DNA of 64,000 bases from Planctomycetaceae bacterium (lineage in GTDB: Bacteria > Planctomycetota > Planctomycetia > Pirellulales > Pirellulaceae). Within the stretch, counting starts at the first letter, position 1. Every line of letters starts with the position of its first letter. Of the stretch, positions 1 to 7,277 are shown piece by piece. Where the stretch lies: the NCBI GenBank assembly GCA_027487485.1, contig JAIYDN010000107.1, forward strand, positions 1 to 64,000. The letters run 5' to 3'. The notes beneath the pieces were generated by a model that searched no databases, was not told where the DNA came from, and saw only the letters and a program-made list of their open reading frames with translations. A program made the translations under genes and the position numbers.

Positions 1-57
1 AGCGATCAGGGAGCGATCAGGGAGCGATCAGGGAGCGATCAGGGAGCGATCAAAGGG
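1..57. repeat. 11-bp tandem repeat (about 4.7 copies)
   Basis: The window opens with the unit AGCGATCAGGG repeated head to tail at 1, 12, 23 and 34, followed by a partial copy at 45. A further AGCGATCA-like word occurs near 126 (AGGAGCGATCACC). The array abuts the left arm of a 24-bp inverted repeat and may continue upstream of the window, so its true copy number is unknown. It is probably a non-coding, slippage-prone array. Confidence 0.85.
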
Positions 58-219
58 GTCAGGCCTCTTTGATTCAAAGTGCGAGTCTGCTCCCCGCGTT
101 TTGGCGCCTCGGAAACAACGCTCAGGAGCGATCACCACAAGCCGACGAGTCGGATGTCTCAACGACTTGCCGATCCAAAGGAACCTTCTCTCTACAATCA
201 AAGAGGCCTGACCCCTTTG
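51..219. repeat. Perfect 24-bp inverted repeat enclosing about 121 bp
   Basis: The left arm at 51-74 and the right arm at 196-219 are exact reverse complements. Their core reads GGGGTCAGGCCTCTTTGATT on the left. The enclosed segment has no convincing gene. The element lies just beyond the 3' end of the minus-strand secreted-protein gene ending at 280. Perfect arms with a GGGGTCAGGCCT-type core are typical of REP-like palindromes moved by REP-associated transposases. That link is inference, since no intact transposase is adjacent, although a truncated one lies at 40.5 kb. Confidence 0.7.
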
Positions 220-279
220 ATTTGGGCCTTTGATTTGGGATATCCACGCAGGATGATTTTGGCACAACACCCATGGTCG

Positions 280-1086
280 CTATCTTGATCGATAACTTCT
301 GGAGTATGGGTAGGTTTGCTGACGAGGGTAGTAATAGGTTGACGATGGTTGCCCCACGATTGTCCCCTGCTGAACGCTTGGGTAATATACTGTTTGTGGT
401 GTCACTATTGTGGATTGAATAGGGAGTGATTGCACAACCGAAGCGTTGGTGGACTTCGCTTCGGCCGTTGTTCTTAGTTCTTTCACCAAGGCTAGTTCCC
501 ATCGCAAGCGATATCGAGATCCAAAATAGATTGCGAGTGCGGTCCTTGCGCCTTCCTGCTTCTCGGACACGTTCTTTTCCTCATACCTCCACGCATCAAT
601 TGCCCGTTGGATTGCGGCCTGACGTTCGACGCTCGATTTCGCCTTCTGAAACTCAAGCGTGGTTACTTCCTCGAAGAGTTCTGCATACTCTCGCATCAAA
701 CCAACCCTATCGGTTCCTGTCTGTAATTCTTCTCTGACAACTTCGATTGCATTGTTCAAGACGCTGATTCGCATCGTTCGGATTTTCTCTTCCATTTTTG
801 CAAGCTCTTCAGAAGGAAGTGATGCAAAGGGAATCGGTTCATTTCTTGTTTTGGCAACTTCGCCAAGAGTCTGATCAAAGGGATCATTGACGGAGGGGTC
901 TTCCTTCCGCACGGGCTGGGGGCTATCACTTTTTTGAAACGGATCTTCCGTTAGGGAGGAAGGGCTCGGTATGGCCGTTTCGATGACCGAATTCTGTTGA
1001 CCGATTGCCAATGAAACACAGCTAAAACAACTCAATGTAGCTGTAAAAAAGAGTGAGGAAGGTCGTTGTAAAGAAGTCAAAGCCAT
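280..1086 (-). CDS. Secreted protein of unknown function, third gene of the sigma/kinase cluster
   Basis: A 268-residue protein I cannot assign to a family. It starts with a signal peptide (hydrophobic stretch about residues 10-28, likely cleavage after AIG). A polar linker rich in Ser, Pro and Asp follows. A charged helical central part (about 85-215) has an alanine/glutamate-rich pattern. The tail is rich in Tyr, Pro, Gln and Ser and ends in arginines. The ATG has a good ribosome binding site (AGGAGAAAACA before ATG). It begins 28 bp after the kinase stop on the same strand, so it is probably co-transcribed with the sigma factor and kinase. It may be an envelope protein linked to that signalling unit, but this rests on position only. 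Confidence 0.75.
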   Translation of the reverse strand: MALTSLQRPSSLFFTATLSCFSCVSLAIGQQNSVIETAIPSPSSLTEDPFQKSDSPQPVRKEDPSVNDPFDQTLGEVAKTRNEPIPFASLPSEELAKMEEKIRTMRISVLNNAIEVVREELQTGTDRVGLMREYAELFEEVTTLEFQKAKSSVERQAAIQRAIDAWRYEEKNVSEKQEGARTALAIYFGSRYRLRWELALVKELRTTAEAKSTNASVVQSLPIQSTIVTPQTVYYPSVQQGTIVGQPSSTYYYPRQQTYPYSRSYRSR

Positions 1087-1114
1087 TGTTTTCTCCTAAA
1101 AGTGAAAGTTGTTA

Positions 1115-4100
1115 TCATTTGCGAATGTAAGGTGCGAACTCAAGCCATTTTGGTAGTTGTTCGGCAGGGTTTGGTTTTGTCTTTTGAGCGGCACGCAGGT
1201 CGTTGAGGAACGCCTTATCCTCTGACTTTAAGTTTTCAAAAAGAACCGTCGACTTGCTATTAGGAATAGCTATTTCGATGTTCTTTCCAAAATCTTCCAA
1301 CAATGGCATCTGTGTACTTTTAAAATTGGGACTCGTGACGGAAGCCCATATACGGCCTTTGCGTGCCCAGTTCCAATCCTTATCCTCCAAGGCGCTAGCT
1401 GGTACCCGGACTTCTTCTCCGTTTCTATTTCGCAAAAGTATTTCTTCTTTGGTACGGTCGTTATTGGCAGGTCGATTCAGCATACCTCCGAACTCTGCCC
1501 ATGCTTTGAAACGTACGCCGGACGGATGTTTCCACGACCAAACTCTCCAATTTGGTTTACTCAGTTCATCGATTCGAGCTTTCGTAGCGGCACTACGATC
1601 AACTAGTTGTTGAAGCGTTCCAAGCACAGGATTGATAGATCCAAAATTGGAACCCGCGTTTTCAACCTGCAGCGAAAGTTTTGCCAACGGCGATTGCTCC
1701 AGGTTAACGCTAAAGAAATCGAAGGCAACTCCGGCCGTTCGGCGAATCGCATAGTTGACGTTAACGCCCTTCGGCGACTCCCAAAGCTCCCCTCGCATCG
1801 GTCGACCCGATCCAGTATCGATATCAATCGATTTGCGTGTAGGAGCCAGCCCATTCTTTTTGCCCATGATTTCTTTTCGAAGGTTGCTCATCATCGATCC
1901 AGGAGCGGATTTTGCATCAAACAGCATAGAGAGTGCATCGACGACGCTAAAGCGACGGAATTGACGCGACGAGTCGGACAATATAAGTCGCTGATCGATG
2001 ATTTCAGATAAATCTCCATCTGCCGGCCATTCAAAAAAGTCTTTGTTGCTGCCAAACGCGAGCCACCCTTTTTTGATTTCAAACTTGCCAGTTTCTTGAT
2101 AGTTCTGCACATCCACGAGAAGTCGAGCCGCTTCCCAATGTTCCTCTTCACCATTTTCGTTGGTGCTCGAAGCCTCGACTTCGATCCAACGACAGATTAT
2201 CTCGTCACACATTTCCGTACCTAACGCACGCGCCGTTGCTTCTACAAGTTGTCGCGGTGAATTGGCTACCGCTATGCTTCCTTGCCAAGTGGTTGAGGCC
2301 GGTCGGTCAGGAATTCCGGCGCGGTCCCAAAATATGGGTTTGGGCAATGGCATTTCTTTTTCGTCTTGGAGTTCTTTCTTTATCAAATCGAATTCGCTTG
2401 GGTCACATTTGGCGGTGTCAGAGCCCGTTACCGCGCAATGAACTGTAATCGTTGGAGTATTCACCTCCATCTTTACGAAACCAAAGGGTTCCGCCTTCGT
2501 ACGAGCCAACGAATAGCCCATTGTTCCCTTTGCTTCATCCCGTTTTCGTGAGCTGACAACATAACATGGCACGAAGCCAGAGCCATTCGCGACAGGTTGA
2601 ATCCATGAGTTTCGATCCCCCGACATCAGCAACATCGGCCGCAACCCACGTATTGTGTCTTTAGCGACCGGCATCGACGCATCGCCAAAAAACAAAGCAA
2701 TGTAGTCATGCAGACTCAAGCGTTGTGGCGGCAAAGCGTCGCCTACGATTTCCTTGAGATTGTCGGATTCTTTATGAAAAGGAAAGACTATGGTTAGGTT
2801 CTTCCTTTCTTGCCGATTCTCTTTCACCCAGGCAGCAATGTCTGGCCCACTTGCTCGAGCAAATCCCTCGACAACTTCAAAGCGATTTTGGGTACGCCAT
2901 TTTTCTGTATCGATCTTGAGATATCCTGTCTCTTCGAAATCGCCTGTCGGATGATGCGAGATGGCTTCAAATTTTAGGCAGGTTAGGTCGGTCCCTCCTT
3001 GACGTTTCTCCGTCGACAAGACTTGTAATCGAATGTTGAAAGTGACTTCCATTCCTTTGGGCCAATCTTTGAGCCACACCGATCCTTGATAAGCCCCGTA
3101 TGCCCCGACTTCATCCGGGATATTCGGGTACTGAAAAGACTTTGTTAGTGATACCGTCAATTGACGTTTGCGATTTGCGCCCGTGATAATACGGATGTCG
3201 TCGAGTGGTTCAAAGACTTCGGGGCCCTCCAGAACAACTGAATAATTACCGGGTTGAATACTATTCAGTCCCTCGCGAAGACTCACTGCTTCCTTTTCCG
3301 ATGAGTCTTTAGGGGTAGCAAACACACTTCCCATATCAAGCAAATGCTTGGCAACATCACCTAAAGCCGTTACTTCCAATTCGCCTGTGTCGCTGACGAC
3401 TGGATCAAGCGGCAGGTTTCCTGGTAACTCTCCAGCGAGCGGTTTGACCCATTGCCATACGCCGAACCCACCGAGTAGAACGAAGGTTACCGCCGTGCAA
3501 AAGAGCAACAACCATGCCTTCCGGCCTTGTTGTCCCATGTTGGCTGCTCGCTGAAAGGTCTTCTTTTCGCTCAACATCAAGTCGCCAGTCGATGCGTTCC
3601 CTATGGTATTGGTAGTTCCAGTTGCCATCTGTGAATGAGCGATCCTGGAAAAAGAAGCCGATGTCTTCCTCGTGTTCCATCGGTAGTACTCGGTCATCAA
3701 TGACGTTAGGTCTGCTGAAGCTACGAACGGATCCAATCGTTCAGCGACCTCTTGCATCGTGAAGGGGCGTTTCGTCGAGACGTTTGCAACCATTTCCGTG
3801 ATCAAGCGATCCAACGATTCGTCAATATCCGGACGAATCGCGGAGAGTTCTGCGAGCAACGGAGACTGGCCTGGTTGCTCGAAAGGGCGCTGGCCGGTTA
3901 GGAGTTCATGCAACGATACGCCAAGACTGAAGATATCGGAACGCGTTGTCACTTCCTCGCGCCGCGAAAGTTGTTCTGGTGCCATGTACGCGAGTGTGCC
4001 GATCGCTTGATCCAAACGGGAAAGCGGCGGCTCGTTCGAAAAGTCCAAGGACTGAGCCAACCCCAGGTCTAGCAGTTTAACGCAGCCATCGGGCGTCAAA

Positions 4101-4813
4101 AGCAAATTGGATGGCTTGATATCCCGATGAATGATCTTCTGATCGTGAGCGTATTGAAGCGCGATCGCTGCCAAACGTACGATTTGACAAGCGTCGGCGA
4201 TCGGCAATGGGCCCAATCGTTTCGATAACTGCCCTGTGTCTACCCCAGCCAAAAATTCCATCACCAAGTAATGCAGACCGTCTTGTTCCCCCGAATTGAG
4301 TGCTTTCACAATGTTCGGATGTTCTAGCTGGGTGATCAGTTGCATTTCGCGAGAAAAACGTGAAATAGCCTCTTTGGAATTCACGCGATCTTGTCGGAGT
4401 ATTTTGATCGCAACAGAACGATTGATCCGCGTGTCGATCGCCCGAAAAACGCACCCCATCCCTCCTTCGCCAATCGACTCCAAGATCCGATATTCTCGAA
4501 TGAACGTGATTTTCTCAAAATCCATGGATTCAATTCCCTCGCAATTTTCTAACCTTGGTTCACGTCGAATGTGCTCGAGTGACTGTTGAAGACCAACTGG
4601 AATATGTACCGGTGGGCAGTGAGCCGCGTTCGCGATCAATTGGGATATGGAATCCTGTGATTGACTAAGCTTCTCCACCCTTTGTTGGCATCGTGGACAA
4701 TTTGCCACATGGCTATCAAGCGATTGAAATCCGGAACCTGAACTTTCGCCCGCAAGGTAACGACACAAATCATCGGCGGTTGGGCATTCTCCTTGAGCGT
4801 GATCGGCTTGCAT
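1115..4813 (-). CDS. Transmembrane Ser/Thr protein kinase with zinc-finger N-terminus and SHD1-like C-terminus
   Basis: A bacterial eukaryote-type kinase of about 1232 residues. A zf-HC2-like anti-sigma zinc finger comes first (C10, C17, H35, C39, C42). The kinase domain covers about 100-362: glycine loop 115-120, lysine K137, HRD 229-231, Asn 236, DLG replacing DFG at 249-251, APE 278-280. One membrane span lies at about 433-456. The outer region has two diverged copies of a ~250-residue unit; compare RLSLHDYIALFF with RFSVVDALSMLF. It ends with a region like SLA1 homology domain 1 (about 1090-1151: R-W, then LRNRNGEEVRVPASAL) and a second half-copy. It lies 80-110 bp after the sigma gene. 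The zinc finger plus kinase suggests control of that sigma factor, as in planctomycete ECF groups linked to kinases. The start chosen is ATG 4813; an in-frame TTG at 4840 has weaker support. Confidence 0.9.
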   Translation of the reverse strand: MQADHAQGECPTADDLCRYLAGESSGSGFQSLDSHVANCPRCQQRVEKLSQSQDSISQLIANAAHCPPVHIPVGLQQSLEHIRREPRLENCEGIESMDFEKITFIREYRILESIGEGGMGCVFRAIDTRINRSVAIKILRQDRVNSKEAISRFSREMQLITQLEHPNIVKALNSGEQDGLHYLVMEFLAGVDTGQLSKRLGPLPIADACQIVRLAAIALQYAHDQKIIHRDIKPSNLLLTPDGCVKLLDLGLAQSLDFSNEPPLSRLDQAIGTLAYMAPEQLSRREEVTTRSDIFSLGVSLHELLTGQRPFEQPGQSPLLAELSAIRPDIDESLDRLITEMVANVSTKRPFTMQEVAERLDPFVASADLTSLMTEYYRWNTRKTSASFSRIAHSQMATGTTNTIGNASTGDLMLSEKKTFQRAANMGQQGRKAWLLLFCTAVTFVLLGGFGVWQWVKPLAGELPGNLPLDPVVSDTGELEVTALGDVAKHLLDMGSVFATPKDSSEKEAVSLREGLNSIQPGNYSVVLEGPEVFEPLDDIRIITGANRKRQLTVSLTKSFQYPNIPDEVGAYGAYQGSVWLKDWPKGMEVTFNIRLQVLSTEKRQGGTDLTCLKFEAISHHPTGDFEETGYLKIDTEKWRTQNRFEVVEGFARASGPDIAAWVKENRQERKNLTIVFPFHKESDNLKEIVGDALPPQRLSLHDYIALFFGDASMPVAKDTIRGLRPMLLMSGDRNSWIQPVANGSGFVPCYVVSSRKRDEAKGTMGYSLARTKAEPFGFVKMEVNTPTITVHCAVTGSDTAKCDPSEFDLIKKELQDEKEMPLPKPIFWDRAGIPDRPASTTWQGSIAVANSPRQLVEATARALGTEMCDEIICRWIEVEASSTNENGEEEHWEAARLLVDVQNYQETGKFEIKKGWLAFGSNKDFFEWPADGDLSEIIDQRLILSDSSRQFRRFSVVDALSMLFDAKSAPGSMMSNLRKEIMGKKNGLAPTRKSIDIDTGSGRPMRGELWESPKGVNVNYAIRRTAGVAFDFFSVNLEQSPLAKLSLQVENAGSNFGSINPVLGTLQQLVDRSAATKARIDELSKPNWRVWSWKHPSGVRFKAWAEFGGMLNRPANNDRTKEEILLRNRNGEEVRVPASALEDKDWNWARKGRIWASVTSPNFKSTQMPLLEDFGKNIEIAIPNSKSTVLFENLKSEDKAFLNDLRAAQKTKPNPAEQLPKWLEFAPYIRK

Positions 4814-4921
4814 CGTCTCGAATAACCTCGTTGTTTTCAATCATTTATCTAGAACTAATAGGTACAACGAAAATCATTCACGCGAAAATTCCATTTTGGA
4901 CAAAAAGGACTTGCTATCAGA

Positions 4922-5509
4922 CTACACCGTCTGGGAAAGCGTCTCACGAACTCTGCGAAGCACACGGGCGCGGCACATACAAACCGCGGCTGGGCTCATC
5001 CCCAAATCAATCCCCACCTGGCTGACCGACTCACCCATCGCCGCCGTTCGCCAAAAGGCAAGCCAAGTCTGCTCCGAAAAATCCTTACGAATCAACACAA
5101 GAACTTGGCCCACTACTTCTTGGAGATCCCGACGATCTTCTTCTGCGCTGCGATCTTCTACCTCGGTGTTAGAACTCATTTCCCGAAACTCGGAGCCGCG
5201 AATCTCGATTGGTAGCTCTTTTTGCTTTCGAAAATGATCCATTATTTTGGAGCGAGTAATTGTCCATAGCCAACCACGAAAGCTGTGCGTCCCTGATTTC
5301 CTACCAAATTGATCGAGGTGGCTTGAAACTGCCATGAATACATTCTGGATAACATCGTCCACATCCGAACCCTGAATCCCATGTTGACGACACCACCGAA
5401 CGACCAAAGGGCCGTAGAGATGCACTATCTCCGACCAAGCTCTTTGCTGGCCTTTTCGGGCACCATCCAGGAGAGATATTGAAGTGGATTTGGAGTCAGC
5501 CGAAAACAT
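4922..5509 (-). CDS. ECF-type RNA polymerase sigma factor
   Basis: About 195 residues, the usual size for an extracytoplasmic-function sigma-70 factor. The region-2 signature is visible (DVDDVIQNVFMAVSSHLDQF, then FRGWLWTITRSKIMDHFRK). Region 4 is a helix-turn-helix near the C-terminus (ESVSQVGIDLGMSPAAVCMCRARVLRRVRE). It should direct core RNA polymerase to a specific promoter set. The next gene downstream is the zinc-finger kinase, so release or phosphorylation by that kinase is the probable control; this is inference from known planctomycete sigma/kinase pairs. The chosen ATG at 5509 follows GGGATCGACATT; an in-frame GTG at 5539 would add ten residues. Confidence 0.93.
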   Translation of the reverse strand: MFSADSKSTSISLLDGARKGQQRAWSEIVHLYGPLVVRWCRQHGIQGSDVDDVIQNVFMAVSSHLDQFGRKSGTHSFRGWLWTITRSKIMDHFRKQKELPIEIRGSEFREMSSNTEVEDRSAEEDRRDLQEVVGQVLVLIRKDFSEQTWLAFWRTAAMGESVSQVGIDLGMSPAAVCMCRARVLRRVRETLSQTV

Positions 5510-5539
5510 AATGTCGATCCCAACAGGCAAATGTCTCAC

Positions 5540-5779
5540 TGGAGTTAGTAACGTTGAGAGCCATCATGATACACCAGTCGTTTCTGTATTGCTCGCTATA
5601 TGGGTGTTCCGTTTCTCTTCTTCGCTGCAGAAACTTTTGATCACCTGAAATTCTAGCCGTATGCTCTGGCTTCCAAGAATGATTGAGGTGGGGCCTCGCT
5701 ATGGATTTCGGTAGAGTGGATAACGCCAATCATGAGCCTTTCGCAAAACTTAATGCCTATATCTTCGGAGAAATAGCTG
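5540..5779. other. Intergenic region upstream of the sigma factor
   Basis: About 240 bp without a supported gene. It must hold the promoter of the sigma/kinase operon on the minus strand. I see no clear -10/-35, operator or riboswitch. Confidence 0.4.
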
Positions 5780-6224
5780 ATGCGGACACTTGTCGCTCTT
5801 TTGTTTCTGGCTACGACAGTCAATGGCCAGGACGGGATTTCTGCCGATATCGGCGATAGTACCCTCCCCCAGGGCTGGAACGCGGAACCGATCTCAACAC
5901 CATCAAGCAAAGGAGGATCGAAGCACTTCAGTCCTTGGTGGAAGCTCGTCAGTCCAAAACCGTGGATGGGTTGGATGACCATGGACCAGTATCCCCGCCT
6001 TTGCTTGAACCTTTGTTCCACTGTCGCTAGAGTACAGCCAAGCGGTGCTGCGATTTCTGTATTACTTTAGCCATCCAAACGATAGCAAGCGATCGCTTGA
6101 AGTTCTTTGTCTTGAAGCGAACCAATTAGCCTTTGACATTCTTCTTCCATCAAAGCAGTCCATCCTCGGAGTCCAACGTTGGAAAACGATCTTGTTGAAA
6201 CGCCCTCCGAACGAAGAGTCTTAA
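5780..6224 (+). pseudogene. Possible decayed secreted-protein gene with two frameshifts
   Basis: Three consecutive reading frames each carry protein-like sequence. The first, from ATG 5780, gives a signal peptide (MRTLVALLFLATTVNGQDG). The second runs from about 5875 to the stop at 6030 and reads TDLNTIKQRRIEALQSLVEA, a helical pattern typical of secreted planctomycete proteins. The third, from 6024 to the stop at 6222-6224, reads SLEYSQAVLRFLYYF and LEVLCLEANQLAFDILL. Two frameshifts would join them, one near the C-run around 5868 and one near 6025. The last codons overlap the palindromic repeat that starts at 6208. It could be chance coding potential; no family is recognised. Confidence 0.3.
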
Positions 6225-6305
6225 AAGAGTCTGGCGAAAAATGTAGGTCGAAAAATTTTGGGACCATATTTCAGCGAACTTTTTTCGCCCCACATTTTTC
6301 GACAG
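6208..6305. repeat. Palindromic ~98-bp element, copy 1
   Basis: First of three related copies (others at 52175 and 53329). It begins CGAACGAAGAG, continues with TCTGGCGAAAAATGTAGG and ends CCCACATTTTTCGACAG, so the outer arms are inverted. The centre has GAAAAATTTTG. This copy is the most diverged of the three. It follows a possible decayed gene. It has no coding capacity and resembles a non-autonomous, hairpin-forming (REP/MITE-like) element. Confidence 0.75.
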
Positions 6306-6528
6306 GTATTCGCTTGGTGGATGGCACCGTTCGTACCGTCGAGCCCGTTAAGGACCTGCCCGTTTTACTTAGGGCATATTTTGCAAGTTCGATGACAATC
6401 GACTCCCTAGAGATTCGAGTTGGACTTAAAATGGTTTCAGGTCGAATCTCCGTGCGATGACTGGTTTCGACCCTACTTGAACTTTTTTCCCCCGCCCACT
6501 CCCCGCCTTACACGTTGATCGATTTGAC
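6306..6528. other. Intergenic region before the lipoprotein gene
   Basis: About 220 bp between the palindromic element and the lipoprotein start. A C-rich run (TTTTTTCCCCCGCCCACTCCCC) lies near 6485. No gene or clear promoter was recognised. Confidence 0.35.
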
Positions 6529-7074
6529 ATGATGAAACGACCTTCCGCGACTCACTTTGCGTACCTCCTTCTCTTGTTACTGTTCAGCGGTTGCAATACC
6601 GAACCGGATCAGGCCATCGCGACCAAAGTGACCCCGAACATTCAAACGCCGCCACCTGAACCAGAAAACAAACAAGGTGAGATGCCGGCCGCCAAGATTC
6701 CGTTCACTCCAACAAGCGCGTCCGTGCAAGGTCGTTGGAAGATGAAGTCTGGTTTGTTCAATGGAACTGACCTCCCTGCTTCCATGGTCGATTCAACCTA
6801 CCTTCGAATCGACGGTGAGAATTACGATGTCGATGTGGGTGGCAATCCAGATAAAGGTACCCTCACCTCGGACATGACAACATCTCCCTACAAGATGACG
6901 ATCAAGGGTGTCGAAGGTGCAAACGCTGGAAAAACCTTGCTTGCGATTTTTGAAATGCCAAATGCAAACACATTGCGAATCTGCTATGACCTAACTGGCA
7001 TCGACTTTCCCAAGGATTACGAGTCCACCACCGAGAACGGATTCTTTTCCGCAGTGTATGAGCTGCAACCTTAG
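6529..7074 (+). CDS. Lipoprotein with TIGR03067-type domain
   Basis: A 181-residue lipoprotein. The signal peptide ends in a lipobox (LLLLFSGC, lipidated Cys at about residue 22). A low-complexity Pro/Lys/Glu linker follows. Then comes a domain of about 110 residues starting VQGRWKMKSGLFNG, with LRIDGENYDV and LRICYDLTG. This matches the planctomycete-expanded TIGR03067 domain, in which a leading QG-W segment and a late LRICYD-like strand are typical. It is probably membrane-anchored; its function is unknown. No strong ribosome binding site precedes the ATG. It is separated by about 200 bp from the next gene, so is likely its own unit. Confidence 0.85.
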   Translation: MMKRPSATHFAYLLLLLLFSGCNTEPDQAIATKVTPNIQTPPPEPENKQGEMPAAKIPFTPTSASVQGRWKMKSGLFNGTDLPASMVDSTYLRIDGENYDVDVGGNPDKGTLTSDMTTSPYKMTIKGVEGANAGKTLLAIFEMPNANTLRICYDLTGIDFPKDYESTTENGFFSAVYELQP

Positions 7075-7205
7075 ATAAACGCGTTCCAGTTTTGAGGATC
7101 CCAGAGACCGAAGTTCTCAGTGCGAGCAGTTCTCGCTAATGGGCATAAGCAAGTAGCGTTGGACGCTCGCTGGGATTTTGGCCATTGAATTGAATCCGTA
7201 ACGCA

Positions 7206-7228
7206 GCTAGCGCCAGCGGCTCAAATGG
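7206..7228. repeat. Short dispersed motif GCTAGCGCC(A/C)GCGGCTCAA, copy 1
   Basis: A 23-bp word in the gap before the PSCyt gene that recurs at 38762-38784 with 21 of 23 bases identical. Words of the GCTAGCGCC type are frequent between genes in Pirellulaceae genomes (general knowledge). The rest of the 7075-7277 gap shows no gene. Confidence 0.55.
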
Positions 7229-7277
7229 GGATTCAGGCACTTGAACGGAAGACGCACAAACCAAAAGGAAAGAGTGG

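Noticed and set aside
79-502. Short reading frames on both strands across the left-end repeat
   Set aside because: They lie inside the inverted repeat or antisense to the secreted-protein gene and show no domain, signal peptide or ribosome binding site.
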